Positions 25,292 to 34,670 of a DNA stretch of 64,000 nucleotides are shown piece after piece. The stretch is from assembly GCA_016715645.1 (NCBI GenBank), contig JADJZR010000007.1, positions 124,001 to 188,000 of the forward strand, in the 5' to 3' direction. Both the position numbers and the translations under genes were made by a program. The DNA is from Elusimicrobiota bacterium (GTDB lineage: Bacteria > Elusimicrobiota > Elusimicrobia > FEN-1173). The number at the start of each line of letters is the position of its first letter. Position 1 is the first letter of the stretch. The notes beneath the pieces are model-generated. The model was not told the origin of the DNA. It did no database searches and was given only the letters and a program-made list of their open reading frames with translations.

Positions 25292-26247
25292 GGTTTTAAC
25301 CCCACGTATTCCAGTTCCAGGGGTTCGGGACCAATATTTTCAAAGTAGTAGGCCGTGTCGGGTGGAACCGCCACGTATCCGTATTGGATTTCGGTTTCGC
25401 TTTGGCCCAGGTAAGCCACCCCTTTGCCCCGGCGCGGACGAAAAACCATTTTGGCTTTGTTTTCCCGTAACGTCACCGTCCGCGCCCCCACCGGCACAAG
25501 GAACCCGCCCGACCGGATCGGCTGGGCGTCAGGAACTAAATCCAAGGATCGGTAAAACGTCTGAACGTCCGGATCCGCCTTCAAACTATGTTCTTGAGGC
25601 ACCACAACTCGAACCGACACGCCGCGGGTTTTTTTGGGCGTTATTTCACAGGCTTTTAGCAGGGCCACTTCGTCTCGCAAGAGGGCTTCGTTAAGGCCCC
25701 GCTCCCCCGGAGGCGTGTTGTAAAGCAGGTCTAAAATTGTCCGTTCCCGCAGTTCTATAAAAGCGCCTATTGTCTCCCAATAAACCCGACTCTCACTAGG
25801 GGGGCCTTCGCCCCCGGGGCGTTCGCCCCCTTTCACTTCGCGAGGGGTTGCGGTCTTTTCCAAGACCTGGTCGCGCAAGAGTCGGGTTTCGGACTGGTAG
25901 CGAACCCACTTTTTTTCAACCAGGGCCCGTGCCTCGGGATCCTCGGCCGGCACTTTTCCGAGCGTGGCGGTTCTCTGCATTTTTTGACAAGCGCCACGCA
26001 GGCGCCGAAGGTCCTCTTCCAAAGCAACGGAATTCACCTCGCCACCCGAACTAAACTCTTCATGCAAAACGCGTACTCTTTTTTCGGCGGAGACCATCAC
26101 TTTTTCATAGTCCATGGGCGCCGATCGAATCCGTTCGACCGCCAAACGGCGAACATCCTCCTTTTCAGAAACAAAACTCCCCCGGTCCAGACCATACAGG
26201 AAGGCCACTATCATCACCAACGAAACCGTAACGAGTGTTTTCATCAC
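25288..26247 (-). CDS. Uncharacterised exported or membrane-anchored protein
   Basis: I do not recognise this 319-residue protein. It has one N-terminal hydrophobic segment (LVTVSLVMIVAFLYGL) and an Arg/Glu-rich, mostly helical middle. The beta-rich C-terminal quarter (GYVAVPPDTAYYFENIGPEP) reads like a small cupin-type sandwich. It is embedded in an operon, overlapping the SGNH esterase gene and folB by 4 bases each, so it is certainly translated. No function is assigned. Confidence 0.6.
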   Translation of the reverse strand: MMKTLVTVSLVMIVAFLYGLDRGSFVSEKEDVRRLAVERIRSAPMDYEKVMVSAEKRVRVLHEEFSSGGEVNSVALEEDLRRLRGACQKMQRTATLGKVPAEDPEARALVEKKWVRYQSETRLLRDQVLEKTATPREVKGGERPGGEGPPSESRVYWETIGAFIELRERTILDLLYNTPPGERGLNEALLRDEVALLKACEITPKKTRGVSVRVVVPQEHSLKADPDVQTFYRSLDLVPDAQPIRSGGFLVPVGARTVTLRENKAKMVFRPRRGKGVAYLGQSETEIQYGYVAVPPDTAYYFENIGPEPLELEYVGLKP

Positions 26248-26918
26248 CGCCTCGCTTTTTTAAGGGCTTTTTCAACAGAGGGCAAGAGAGTGCGCGCCAC
26301 TCGGTCGTAGCCTTGTTCGTTCGGGTGAATTCCGTCCGGCAGGTTCAAAGCCGGGTTGCCCGCCACCCCCTCCAACAGAAACGGCACCAACAACGCCCCG
26401 CGCCGGTCCGCCACCCGTTTAAACATTTTACCGTAGTCGGCGGAGTAAAACAGCCCGAAGTTGGGAAACGTTTTCATTCCGCACAACACCACAACAGCCC
26501 CCGCGTCTTGGCATCGGCGGACAATCTCGTCGAGGTTCTTCTCGATATCGCTCAGACGTTTGCCCTGGAAGGTGTCGTTGGATCCCAGTCCCACAATCAC
26601 CACATGGGGTTTTTCGGCCAAACTGAAATCCAACCGGGCGAGCCCGTCGAACGTGGTATCGCCCGAATGGCCCGCGTTGGTCACCGCCACGGAATAGCCC
26701 TTTTCTTTTAATAACCGTTCCAAAACCGCGGGGTACCCGTCCCGGTCGGGATCCACCAAATCTTTCCCCGCCGTCAAACTGTCCCCAAACGCCAAAACAC
26801 GCATCGCCGCTCCCGGGGTTGTCGGCACAGACCTCACGGACGGATCACTTTTTTCACAAGCCCCCAAGAACAATACCCCCACGACGGCAAAAAGGGGACG
26901 AATGTCTTCCCTATTCAT
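26244..26918 (-). CDS. SGNH/GDSL esterase lipoprotein, TesA-like
   Basis: This 224-residue protein has a lipobox (FLGAC at ~17-21), so it is lipid-anchored. The SGNH blocks are all present: block I MRVLAFGDSLTAG with the catalytic Ser, block II Gly in TNAGHSGDTT, block III Asn in GLGSNDTF and block V Asp-His in NLPDGIHPNEQG. This matches TesA-type lysophospholipase/arylesterases. Its start lies inside the end of the YbbP-like permease gene (8-base overlap). That repeats the E. coli pairing of tesA with ybbA-ybbP. Confidence 0.85.
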   Translation of the reverse strand: MNREDIRPLFAVVGVLFLGACEKSDPSVRSVPTTPGAAMRVLAFGDSLTAGKDLVDPDRDGYPAVLERLLKEKGYSVAVTNAGHSGDTTFDGLARLDFSLAEKPHVVIVGLGSNDTFQGKRLSDIEKNLDEIVRRCQDAGAVVVLCGMKTFPNFGLFYSADYGKMFKRVADRRGALLVPFLLEGVAGNPALNLPDGIHPNEQGYDRVARTLLPSVEKALKKARR

Positions 26919-29412
26919 GGCGAAGAGTTTCCATGGGGTGTTGGCCTAAAGAACCCCGTGTGACAATCCACGAAAGCAAAACAATGCTCGCCGCCGCTAT
27001 GCCCATAAACGCGCCCGTGAACAGCGGGAATAGATTCAACCGAAGTTCGAACACACGCTGGAGCAGTAACGCGCTGGCCCCGACCCCCAATACCGACGCG
27101 GCCGCCACGCCCGCGCCGGCGATAATGGCATATTCCGCCAACGCCACCGCCACCACCTGTCCGGGGGACGCACCCAAAGCGCGAAACAGGGCCGATTCGC
27201 GTTTTCGCGACGCCAACGACGCCAACAAACTCGACATCAAAAGCAAAACGCCCGCCGATAACCCGAAATAGCCCAACGCCCGCACAACCGTTCCCAACCG
27301 TTTGAACAAACGGCCCGTCAAGGCCGCCACGTCCGTCAAATCGATGACCGTGACGTTGGGCAAAACCTCGGCCAACCGATTTTGAAGGTCGGGCAGTCGC
27401 TCTTTGGAAACGGCCATTCCCGTCATGAGCGTGTGAGGCACGTTGTCCAAGAGGCCCGGTTGAAAATAAAAATAAAAAAACGGTTGTCGAACCGACTGGT
27501 TGATCGCGCGAAAAGACGAAAGGGTCGCCTCAAACCGGCGGCCCAACACACTAACGGCAATCCGGTCGCCCCGTCGCAGGCCGAACTTTTTTTTGTACTC
27601 ATCAAACACCGACACTTGAGGGCCCGTCACGGCGGGGTCCCACAAGGCGGGTCCTTCCACGACGGTGTCCGTGGGCAAAAGGTCGTCGCCAAAAGTCAAA
27701 CCAAATTCCCGGGTCAAACGATCGCCCGAACCTTTGCGGTCCCCTCGCCGGTTGATTTGCTGAACCGGCACCCCGTTGACCGTCACCACGCGGCCCCGAA
27801 TCAACGGAAACAAGCGGGCTCCCGGATTATTTGTTATCTCGTTAAACTCCGTCCGTTGGCCAGGTTGAATATTAATGAAAAAAGTGTTGGGCGCATCGGG
27901 TGGAAAACTTTGGATCAGTTGGGAAAAAAGATTTTTTTCCATAAGAAAGAGGGTCAACAATACCGTCAGTGAAAGGGCCACCGATAGGACCACCGCGTTA
28001 TTTAAATTGCCGGGCCGCGACAAGCCCCGCGCCGCCAACCGCGGGACCAAACCCTTCAAGGACGAAAAAAGTTTCCGAAACAACGCCATTCCCACGCCCA
28101 CCAAACCGCCCCCCCCGACAACCGTGGCCGCCAGGGCGAGCACGAATTGACCCGCCAAAAGAGACCGACCCGTTTGGGCCCAGACCAACAGATAAAAAAG
28201 TGTTGCGCCCGCCATTGCCCACACGGCCCCTCGAGCGGACCGTAACCCCGTCGCGGGGATATCGTCGGCCAAAATCCGCGCGGGCGAAAGGTCTCCCAGC
28301 TTGAGCAGAGGCCAGACCGTAAACAAAAGACCCGCCCCGATCCCAACACCGGCAGACCGGGCCAACGCCCCGATCGGAAACGCTGGAACCAACCCGCTCG
28401 GCAACAGGTCACCGAACAACGCCAACAGGAGCGACGCCAGCAATCGGCTCGCGCCCAACGCCAGCCCCAACCCCGCCAATGACAACAGGCCAACCCACCC
28501 CAACCACGCCCGATACACATATCGGGTGGGCGCGCCCATGGCAAACATCATGCCCACACTTTTTTCTCCCGCGTTCAGAGCCGCCGAGAGGGCGGTCGCC
28601 GCTCCGATCCCTCCCAGCGTCAACGTCAATAGGGCTAGAAAGTCCAAATACAAAATGGTCCTTTGAATGAATTTGAGAATTCCGGGGTTATCGGTGGACC
28701 AACTCGCCACCTCCGTGGTTTCCGACGACGCCCGGGCCTTGACCTCCGCCAACGCGCCCGCTAAATCCGTTCCCGGCGGCACGTTGAGGTAAAGCGTGTT
28801 GGAAGCCCGACTGCCCGGAGCCATTAATTTTGAATCCCGCAGATCCGCCAGGGAAATAAACACGGTCGGTGAAAGCTCAAAAAAAGAGGTGGGAACGTCG
28901 GTTCGGTCCAACACGGTGTCGGCCACCGTTAAATCCAAGGCGCCGATCCGCAATGTGTCGCCCACGGACAGGGTCCACCCTTTTAGCAACCGGTCTCCCA
29001 CCACCACCGATCCGGGTTTCAATACCGACGCGAACGGCCGACCCGATCCCGTTGTGAATTTCCCGTAAAGGGGGTAAGCGTTGCTGACCGCTGACAACGT
29101 GACTTGACCTGTTTTTTGAGCCCGGCGGTGTTGGGCCATCGATAGAGTATCGATGGAGCGGGCGAACGCGGCCGCCGGCCACCGGCGGCGGGCCCACACT
29201 TCCACATCGTCCAACACCACGTCACTGCCCTTCACGGTGATGTCGGCGGACCACAACTCTTTGGCCTGGGCTGTGACAGTTTTTTTGACCACCCCCGACA
29301 CTCCCGCCAACGCCATTAAACTGGCCGTCCCCACCGCGATGGACAACGAAAAAAGACCGGCGTAAAGGGGCCGGTACCGAATTTCTCGAACCGCGAAACC
29401 AAGGGGAGTCAT
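26911..29412 (-). CDS. FtsX-type ABC transporter permease, YbbP-like
   Basis: The 833-residue protein has an N-terminal membrane segment (YAGLFSLSIAVGTASLMAL), a large periplasmic MacB-type domain and then FtsX membrane helices (residues ~265-370). A second repeat with a further periplasmic domain and helices runs to the C-terminus. This doubled FtsX layout and the coupled SGNH esterase gene identify the COG3127/YbbP type. Such permeases work with a YbbA-type ATPase, but no ATPase gene is adjacent here; the next gene upstream is a DUF481 barrel. The bases 29413-29514 hold nothing I can support. Confidence 0.8.
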   Translation of the reverse strand: MTPLGFAVREIRYRPLYAGLFSLSIAVGTASLMALAGVSGVVKKTVTAQAKELWSADITVKGSDVVLDDVEVWARRRWPAAAFARSIDTLSMAQHRRAQKTGQVTLSAVSNAYPLYGKFTTGSGRPFASVLKPGSVVVGDRLLKGWTLSVGDTLRIGALDLTVADTVLDRTDVPTSFFELSPTVFISLADLRDSKLMAPGSRASNTLYLNVPPGTDLAGALAEVKARASSETTEVASWSTDNPGILKFIQRTILYLDFLALLTLTLGGIGAATALSAALNAGEKSVGMMFAMGAPTRYVYRAWLGWVGLLSLAGLGLALGASRLLASLLLALFGDLLPSGLVPAFPIGALARSAGVGIGAGLLFTVWPLLKLGDLSPARILADDIPATGLRSARGAVWAMAGATLFYLLVWAQTGRSLLAGQFVLALAATVVGGGGLVGVGMALFRKLFSSLKGLVPRLAARGLSRPGNLNNAVVLSVALSLTVLLTLFLMEKNLFSQLIQSFPPDAPNTFFINIQPGQRTEFNEITNNPGARLFPLIRGRVVTVNGVPVQQINRRGDRKGSGDRLTREFGLTFGDDLLPTDTVVEGPALWDPAVTGPQVSVFDEYKKKFGLRRGDRIAVSVLGRRFEATLSSFRAINQSVRQPFFYFYFQPGLLDNVPHTLMTGMAVSKERLPDLQNRLAEVLPNVTVIDLTDVAALTGRLFKRLGTVVRALGYFGLSAGVLLLMSSLLASLASRKRESALFRALGASPGQVVAVALAEYAIIAGAGVAAASVLGVGASALLLQRVFELRLNLFPLFTGAFMGIAAASIVLLSWIVTRGSLGQHPMETLRHE

Positions 29413-29514
29413 AAGGGGTGTGATCGACCCGCTCTAATCATGAACGAAGGCGGGAAAATTCTGTGCCACACACTGTCAAAGGGGACCCCGTACCAACCGG
29501 AGAATCCCAATTAA

Positions 29515-29718
29515 TTAGAATTTGCCTGCCGGAAATTTAAGATCCAATGACACGGAAACCGTTTTCCCCGGACATCTTAGGTCGTTGACCAGCCCCCCCC
29601 CGGAGGGTAAAGAACCCGTATCATTGACCCAAGATAGCCCCGCACCGGCCGTCACATTGGACGTCCACGTTCCTTGGCCAAAAGACTGAAGCCGACGGAA
29701 GAGTCGTGGCATGGTCAT
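29515..29718 (-). pseudogene. Remnant of an OmpA-like protein (67 residues)
   Basis: The short frame starts with an ATG overlapping the DUF481 stop (TGATG). It reads like a barrel strand followed by a linker (RLFRRLQSFGQGTWTSNVTA) and ends LRCPGKTVSVSLDLKFPAGKF. The last part resembles the start of the OmpA domain in the neighbouring protein (VSMTLDVKFVTGK), after which the frame stops. It may be a decayed or truncated OmpA paralogue, or a small real protein. Confidence 0.35.
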
Positions 29719-30437
29719 CAGTAGTTGATCAGGAGCGACAGAAGAGTGAGGCTGTCGTCCCGTTTAAACCCGGCGGGGGGTTCGTGAACATGCTTCCAGA
29801 TGTAAGAGACCTTCAGGGCCATCCGGGTGGACAGGGAGGCTTTGAGGGCGGTCTCGGTGTTAACGCGATACCCGTTGGGATTGTCAAAGTTGTGCAAATA
29901 TTCACCGTCCTGGAAAAACGAGGATGTCTTTGAAATCCCCCGCACATATTTGGCATACAAACGACCGGAAACAAAATCGTTACGGGGCGCTTTGACGAGT
30001 TGTTCGTTGATGTAACCGCCGCCGATTTCTCCGAACAGGTCGTCCGCCGCGGTTTTGAGCAGTCCGCGTCCCACACCCACCGAAGCGTCGTAGCGGTGGT
30101 TGTACCCCGCGAATCGGTTGGATTCCCATTGGGCCCGCTCAAACAGGTAATTTCGGCCTGACAATTTCCACTCCGCCTTTTCACCGGCGTCGTACCGTTC
30201 CGACGTGCGTTGATTGTCGCTTTCCACGTTGAGCGCGTGGGCCCACAACTCCAGGGCCTTTTTGTCTTTACTCCAGTTAAACTTCTCGCCGGCGCCCACC
30301 GTGCGGGATTGGCTGTTGCCCCGTGCAGACAAAAAGGTGAGTTGTGTCTCATTCTCCCAATTCTTGGCCGGCTCCTCCGCCGATACCAACGAACAAGTTG
30401 CCACTGCAACCGCTGTCAAAAAAAGGGATCGTTTCAT
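29718..30437 (-). CDS. DUF481 (YdiY-like) outer-membrane protein
   Basis: This 239-residue protein has a signal peptide (SLFLTAVAVATCSLVSA). The mature part is a DUF481-type barrel: ENETQLTFLSARGNSQSRTV, then LSGRNYLFERAQWESNRFAG and repeated amphipathic strands, ending SLLINY with a terminal aromatic residue. The family resembles E. coli YdiY, of unknown function. It lies 9 bases after the OmpA-like gene and is probably the last intact gene of that operon. Confidence 0.75.
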   Translation of the reverse strand: MKRSLFLTAVAVATCSLVSAEEPAKNWENETQLTFLSARGNSQSRTVGAGEKFNWSKDKKALELWAHALNVESDNQRTSERYDAGEKAEWKLSGRNYLFERAQWESNRFAGYNHRYDASVGVGRGLLKTAADDLFGEIGGGYINEQLVKAPRNDFVSGRLYAKYVRGISKTSSFFQDGEYLHNFDNPNGYRVNTETALKASLSTRMALKVSYIWKHVHEPPAGFKRDDSLTLLSLLINY

Positions 30438-30446
30438 GGGGCTTTC

Positions 30447-31511
30447 CTATTGTTTCTTGGTTGCTGAAAGAGTGGCCACAGCCCGACGGTTGGCGGCGCG
30501 CCCTTCCGGTGTGGCGTTATCAGCTACCGGCGATTCGATTCCGTAACCGACCGCGGTCACCCGTTCGGGCGCGATGCCGAATCGATCCACCAAAGTCTTG
30601 CGAATTGATTGGGCCCGTTTCAACGAAAGAGCCTTGTTCTTTGCGGGCGAACCCACGTTGTCTGTGTAACCCGCAATTTCCACCGTGGTCTCAGGATAGC
30701 GTTTCATAAAGTCGGCCGCTTTTTTTAATTGCGGATCAAATTCGGGACCAAGGTCCGTTTTGCCGGTAACAAATTTCACGTCCAACGTCATCGAAACTTT
30801 CTGAGTGGAACACCCGGCATGGTCCACCAAGATTCCCGCGGGTGTGTTGGGGCACTGGTCCAAAGCATCGATCACACCGTCCTCATCGCTGTCCACTAAC
30901 ATCGCAACGGCCACCGGGACCAGTTCCTGTTTTTCAGGGGCCGGGGATCCACCCCAAAATAAGTTCGCCATAAGGCCCAGCGTGTAGGCAGTCGCTTCCG
31001 TCCGATTCTCGCTGGACTGGTTCAACACGTAATGCAGCCGCGCCAAAGCCCCCACGCTGGCCCAGTCAGCGATGAAATATTCGCCGCCCAGCCCCCCCTG
31101 GGCTGCAAAAGCGGTTTGTGACTTTTCCTCGCCTGTCGGGTCCAAGCCGCTCACTTCGGCGGCGCCAACGCTCAACAGGGCCACCGGAACCAGCCGACTG
31201 TCCGGCCGAAACGAATGCCACACTCCCACCGTGACTGGCTCCAAGCGGATTCGGTTCGCCGAAGAATCGTCCTTGACCTTCAACTGGATCGAATCGTAAC
31301 CCACTACGAGCTCGTTTCGTTTGCTGAGACCCAAACGAAGCCAGAGGGAGTGGAACAAATCCCCATTGGTCTCACGTTTATCGTCTTTGCGAGCAATGAG
31401 ATCACCCCATCCGCCAGCCCCGCCCACACCGATGCGACCCGTGGCATCACCGGCGACCGCCATTGTTGTCAACGCGACTAAAAATATCCCACCGAGAATT
31501 TTACGTTTCAT
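30447..31511 (-). CDS. OmpA-family outer-membrane protein with thrombospondin type 3 calcium repeat
   Basis: The 354-residue protein has a signal peptide and an N-terminal barrel (residues ~20-200). A TSP3-type linker DSDEDGVIDALDQCPNTP follows, then a C-terminal OmpA/MotB peptidoglycan-binding domain (~235-350). That domain shows VEIAGYTDNVGSPAKNKALS, LKRAQSIRKTLVD and GRAANRRA, the conserved residues that bind diaminopimelate. It should anchor the outer membrane to the cell wall, which supports a diderm envelope. It lies 12 bases downstream of mscL. Confidence 0.85.
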   Translation of the reverse strand: MKRKILGGIFLVALTTMAVAGDATGRIGVGGAGGWGDLIARKDDKRETNGDLFHSLWLRLGLSKRNELVVGYDSIQLKVKDDSSANRIRLEPVTVGVWHSFRPDSRLVPVALLSVGAAEVSGLDPTGEEKSQTAFAAQGGLGGEYFIADWASVGALARLHYVLNQSSENRTEATAYTLGLMANLFWGGSPAPEKQELVPVAVAMLVDSDEDGVIDALDQCPNTPAGILVDHAGCSTQKVSMTLDVKFVTGKTDLGPEFDPQLKKAADFMKRYPETTVEIAGYTDNVGSPAKNKALSLKRAQSIRKTLVDRFGIAPERVTAVGYGIESPVADNATPEGRAANRRAVATLSATKKQ

Positions 31512-31523
31512 ACCCTATTCACC

Positions 31524-31871
31524 CTATTTGTTGGAGTCAGCGATGGTGACGACGTTTGTCCGCGCCACGTTGTTCATCACTTTAATGGCCATAAAAATGG
31601 CGAACGCAATGATGATAAAATCGAGGACCGTGTTAATGAACGCCCCGTAGCGCAAGGTCACCGCCGGGCCCCCGTCCACGGGAGCGGTCAACGCCAGCGC
31701 CTTGTCCTTGATGTCCACGCCGCCCGTTAAAGCGCCCACCACCGGCATCACCATGTCGTTGACCAACGACGTGACAATTTTACCAAACGCGCCGCCAATC
31801 ACAACCCCCACCGCCATGTCCACCACGTTCCCCCGCATGGCGAATTGTTTAAATTCACTGAGGACACTCAT
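31524..31871 (-). CDS. mscL: Large-conductance mechanosensitive channel
   Basis: This 115-residue protein matches MscL: FKQFAMRGNVVDMAVGVVIG GA in the first helix with the Gly-rich pore face, KIVTSLVNDMVMPVVG, a short periplasmic loop, then FINTVLDFIIIAFAIFMAIK as the second helix. The cytoplasmic C-terminal bundle is shorter than in E. coli (136 residues). It releases solutes on hypo-osmotic shock. The gene lies between the GH57 and OmpA-like genes with short gaps, so it is in their operon. Confidence 0.95.
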   Translation of the reverse strand: MSVLSEFKQFAMRGNVVDMAVGVVIGGAFGKIVTSLVNDMVMPVVGALTGGVDIKDKALALTAPVDGGPAVTLRYGAFINTVLDFIIIAFAIFMAIKVMNNVARTNVVTIADSNK

Positions 31872-31895
31872 GGGACACCCCTGTGTTTGAGATTT

Positions 31896-33494
31896 TTACG
31901 AAGCGCTTTGGTAAGCGCGGTAGTCGATTTGGGGAAACAGGTTGTCGATGGATTCCAGGTGAGACAAAAAGCCTTCGTCCAGACGGATCTCTTGAACGCG
32001 ATGGAACAAGTCCAGGAAACGCCCCACGTGGTCCCGGGTACGTTTTTCGGAATATTGCCGAGCGGTCCCCACGGTCATCAGAAAAGCCCAGTCCGACGAT
32101 TGGGCCAACAAGAGCTCCCGAGCCGCTTGGTTGAGATAACGCCGCAACACCCCCTCCGCGTTGGGATGAACGTTAGCCAAATGAATCATCCGCTCCGAGG
32201 CGATGTGCAGGTGGGGATACACCCAATCGTTGGAGGCGTTGAGCCACACTTCGTGATAGCCTTTGTCGCCCCAGCTGGAGGGTTCGGGTTCGGCGATTTG
32301 GTGTTCGGGAAACTTTTGCAAATAGTCCACGGCGTGGATGGTTTTGACGGCGGATTGGTCGAAATGCATTTTGCGCAACAAAGAATCCAAAAAGTCCGGC
32401 CCCTCAAACCACCAATGACCGAACAGTTCCGCGTCGTACACCGATGTCACCAGCGGGGGACGGTTCATGACATTTTTTAAATATTCCACTTGCCGCTCAC
32501 GGTTGAACAAAAAGTTTCCCGCGTGGCTGGCCGCCGTGGCTCGAGCCCGGGACGGCACATAGGGTTCCTTGTCGGCCAAAGCCACCCGGCCGGTCACGCG
32601 GTAATACTTGATCCCCGTGTTTCGCCGCACACCGTCGTCGTGCAAATAGGGACGAATGTAGTTGTAGTCCAAGTCGTAACCGATGTCGCGGTAAAATTCC
32701 CGATAGTTGAAATCGCCGGGATACCCCTGTTCGGCGGACCACACCTGGTGGGCCGTTTCCATGTCCCGCCCAAAAAAAGCGACACCGCCCGGAGAATACA
32801 ACGGCGCGAACACGCCGTAACGCGGCCGCGGTTTGGAAAATAGAATTCCGTGGGAATCTAAGAACGAAAACCGGATGCCGTTCTCTTTTAAAATGGTGTC
32901 CACGCCGGGTGCGTAGGCGCATTCGGGCAACCAAATGCCCCGGGGCGGGCGGCCGAAATGGCGTTGATAATCCTGGACCGCAATGCGCACCTGGGCCCGC
33001 CGGGATTCTTCGTGAATCATGAGCGGCAAGTAACCGTGCGTGGCCCCACACGTGATGATTTCCAGCAAACCGTAATCTTGAAGGGCTTTAAACCGGGTCA
33101 GCAAGCGCCCGCCGCACGCGTCCACGATTTCTTTGACCCGCCGGAACTTGCCCAAATACATGGCGGCCGTTTCTTGAAACGCCGCGGGCAGAGACCGGGT
33201 GCGGACCACCTCTTTTTCAGCCAGTTCCAATAGTTTTTCCAGTTTCGCGCGGTAACGGGTCATCAACAGATCGTCCGACAACATGTTGCACAAGGGCGGC
33301 GTCAGGGACATGCTGAGCCGGAACGGAATTTTTTCGGACGCCAATCGTTCCAGGATGTCCAGGATGGGAACGTACGTTTCCGTGATCGCTTCGTAAAACC
33401 AATCTTCTTCCAAAAAGTCGGGATATTCCGGATGTCGAACGTACGGCAGGTGCGCGTGGAGAACGAGGTTAAGGTAACCTTGAGGGTCGGACAC
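31896..33494 (-). CDS. GH57 glycogen branching enzyme family protein
   Basis: This 532-residue protein starts YLNLVLHAHLPYVRHPEYPD, the classic GH57 N-terminus with the His-x-His motif, followed by LEEDWFYEAITETY. Mid-protein it has GIWLPECAYAPGVD (the conserved Glu that serves as nucleophile region) and YDAELFGHWWFEGPDFL (the conserved Asp region). The length and the DUF1957-like C-terminal helical domain fit 1,4-alpha-glucan branching enzymes. It acts in the cytoplasm on glycogen-like glucan. Its ATG overlaps the stop of the upstream DUF4912 gene, a frequent pair in several phyla. Confidence 0.88.
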   Translation of the reverse strand: MSDPQGYLNLVLHAHLPYVRHPEYPDFLEEDWFYEAITETYVPILDILERLASEKIPFRLSMSLTPPLCNMLSDDLLMTRYRAKLEKLLELAEKEVVRTRSLPAAFQETAAMYLGKFRRVKEIVDACGGRLLTRFKALQDYGLLEIITCGATHGYLPLMIHEESRRAQVRIAVQDYQRHFGRPPRGIWLPECAYAPGVDTILKENGIRFSFLDSHGILFSKPRPRYGVFAPLYSPGGVAFFGRDMETAHQVWSAEQGYPGDFNYREFYRDIGYDLDYNYIRPYLHDDGVRRNTGIKYYRVTGRVALADKEPYVPSRARATAASHAGNFLFNRERQVEYLKNVMNRPPLVTSVYDAELFGHWWFEGPDFLDSLLRKMHFDQSAVKTIHAVDYLQKFPEHQIAEPEPSSWGDKGYHEVWLNASNDWVYPHLHIASERMIHLANVHPNAEGVLRRYLNQAARELLLAQSSDWAFLMTVGTARQYSEKRTRDHVGRFLDLFHRVQEIRLDEGFLSHLESIDNLFPQIDYRAYQSAS

Positions 33495-34357
33495 TATTCG
33501 CTCTTGTGGGACCGGCGCGTCACCCGAAACTCGATGGACCGCGATAAGTCACCGTCGCGGTGGGTGGCGTGAATCGGAAACACCTGTTCCCCGTCGGGAA
33601 GGGAAAAGCGAAACGAAAAAGTGCCATCGGGGTTCAACGCCACCGGATGGCCTTGAAACGTTAAGGACGCGTCGGGCTCTGTTGCGCCATACACAATCAC
33701 TTCCGTGTCGGCCACCAGCCAAAACCCTTTTTCTTTCTTTAACGACGGCATCCGGCCCCAACTGGCGCCACCCGGCGATGTGGGGATCAACGAGGCCGAT
33801 GAAACGTTGCGAAGCAGTTCCCAACGCTGAGCCAAAATCTTGACCACGTCCAACGACCCGGCCCCCAGCCGACCGCCGCCGGAGAGCTCAAACAACCGTT
33901 CCCAATCGGCCTGCAAAACGCCCCACCGTTCGTCGGTGATGTCCGACACCTGGCCGGCCGGCAAGCGGATCCGGTTGGAAATGGCCAGCAACACAAACCG
34001 ACCGTCGGGCAGAACCAACCCCAGCTCCGCGTGCCAGTCCCCGTCGGGTTCCGGCGAGTGCACATACCAATTGCGGGCGTCCACCCGAACGTCCACATCG
34101 AAAAACCCGGATTTGCCCGACCGGCTGGAATGGACTCGAAGAACCGATCGGCCCTGTTTTAACATGTCGCCAAACTGTTTGCGGGCTTCGTCCCAGGTGT
34201 AGGGAGCCACTTCCCAATAAGCGTGGATCCAGCGAGGGTCGCGCGGAAGAATAACCAAACGGGTCACGCCATACTCTTTAGGCAACGGACCGGCGCTGGC
34301 CGGAGAAACCGGCCGCGGAGCGGAACCTGAGGAAGGCGCGTTGACGTGGGACGTCAT
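33494..34357 (-). CDS. DUF4912 protein
   Basis: The 287-residue product contains TRLVILPRDPRWIHAYWEVA and SGFFDVDVRVDARNWYVHSP, the hallmark of DUF4912 proteins. These often precede GH57 alpha-glucan enzymes, as here. The N-terminal 25 residues are low-complexity (Pro/Ser/Ala). The C-terminal part (ASLTFQGHPVALNPDGTFSF, then DLSRSIEFRVTRRS) looks like a beta-sandwich with an internal Ig-like unit. The molecular role is unknown; a part in glycogen handling is inferred from the pair. Confidence 0.8.
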   Translation of the reverse strand: MTSHVNAPSSGSAPRPVSPASAGPLPKEYGVTRLVILPRDPRWIHAYWEVAPYTWDEARKQFGDMLKQGRSVLRVHSSRSGKSGFFDVDVRVDARNWYVHSPEPDGDWHAELGLVLPDGRFVLLAISNRIRLPAGQVSDITDERWGVLQADWERLFELSGGGRLGAGSLDVVKILAQRWELLRNVSSASLIPTSPGGASWGRMPSLKKEKGFWLVADTEVIVYGATEPDASLTFQGHPVALNPDGTFSFRFSLPDGEQVFPIHATHRDGDLSRSIEFRVTRRSHKSE

Positions 34358-34442
34358 CTTGAAACGGGTGCGATCCTTTGTAAATCCTGTTGTGTGTTAC
34401 GACTGTCGCCGCGTTGGCCGGCGGCCGATACTTCTTGGCGAT

Positions 34443-34470
34443 AATCTAGCAAATACGAAAGGAATTGCAA
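34443..34470 (-). promoter_or_regulatory. Possible promoter of the DUF4912-GH57-mscL-ompA operon
   Basis: On the minus strand TTGCAA (34465-34470) and TAGATT (34443-34448) are 16 bases apart, a fair sigma-70-type pair. The predicted leader is about 80 bases. The interval 34358-34478 has no gene. Confidence 0.35.
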
Positions 34471-34478
34471 GAAAAATT

Positions 34479-34670
34479 TCACAGCCTATGCAACAGATGG
34501 CGCAATCGGACAGCCACCCCCACGCCCCCCAACACCAAAATCCCATAAACAACCTTCCCGAAAGGTTTATCCAACACCTTCAGCAAGGGCGGTGTCACGA
34601 TTGCGAATAGTACCAAATAAAGGACCGCCACCGCCAGCGCGTGCAAAAGAGGCTTAATTTTCGCGTCCAT
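34479..34670 (-). CDS. Small two-helix membrane protein
   Basis: This 63-residue frame encodes two hydrophobic segments (LLHALAVAVLYLVLFAIVTP and VVYGILVLGGVGVAVRL) separated by a short charged loop. It overlaps the end of plsC by 17 bases and has the same direction. I do not recognise a family. Its position at the end of the long operon and regular hydrophobic pattern make it plausible as a real gene. Confidence 0.45.
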   Translation of the reverse strand: MDAKIKPLLHALAVAVLYLVLFAIVTPPLLKVLDKPFGKVVYGILVLGGVGVAVRLRHLLHRL

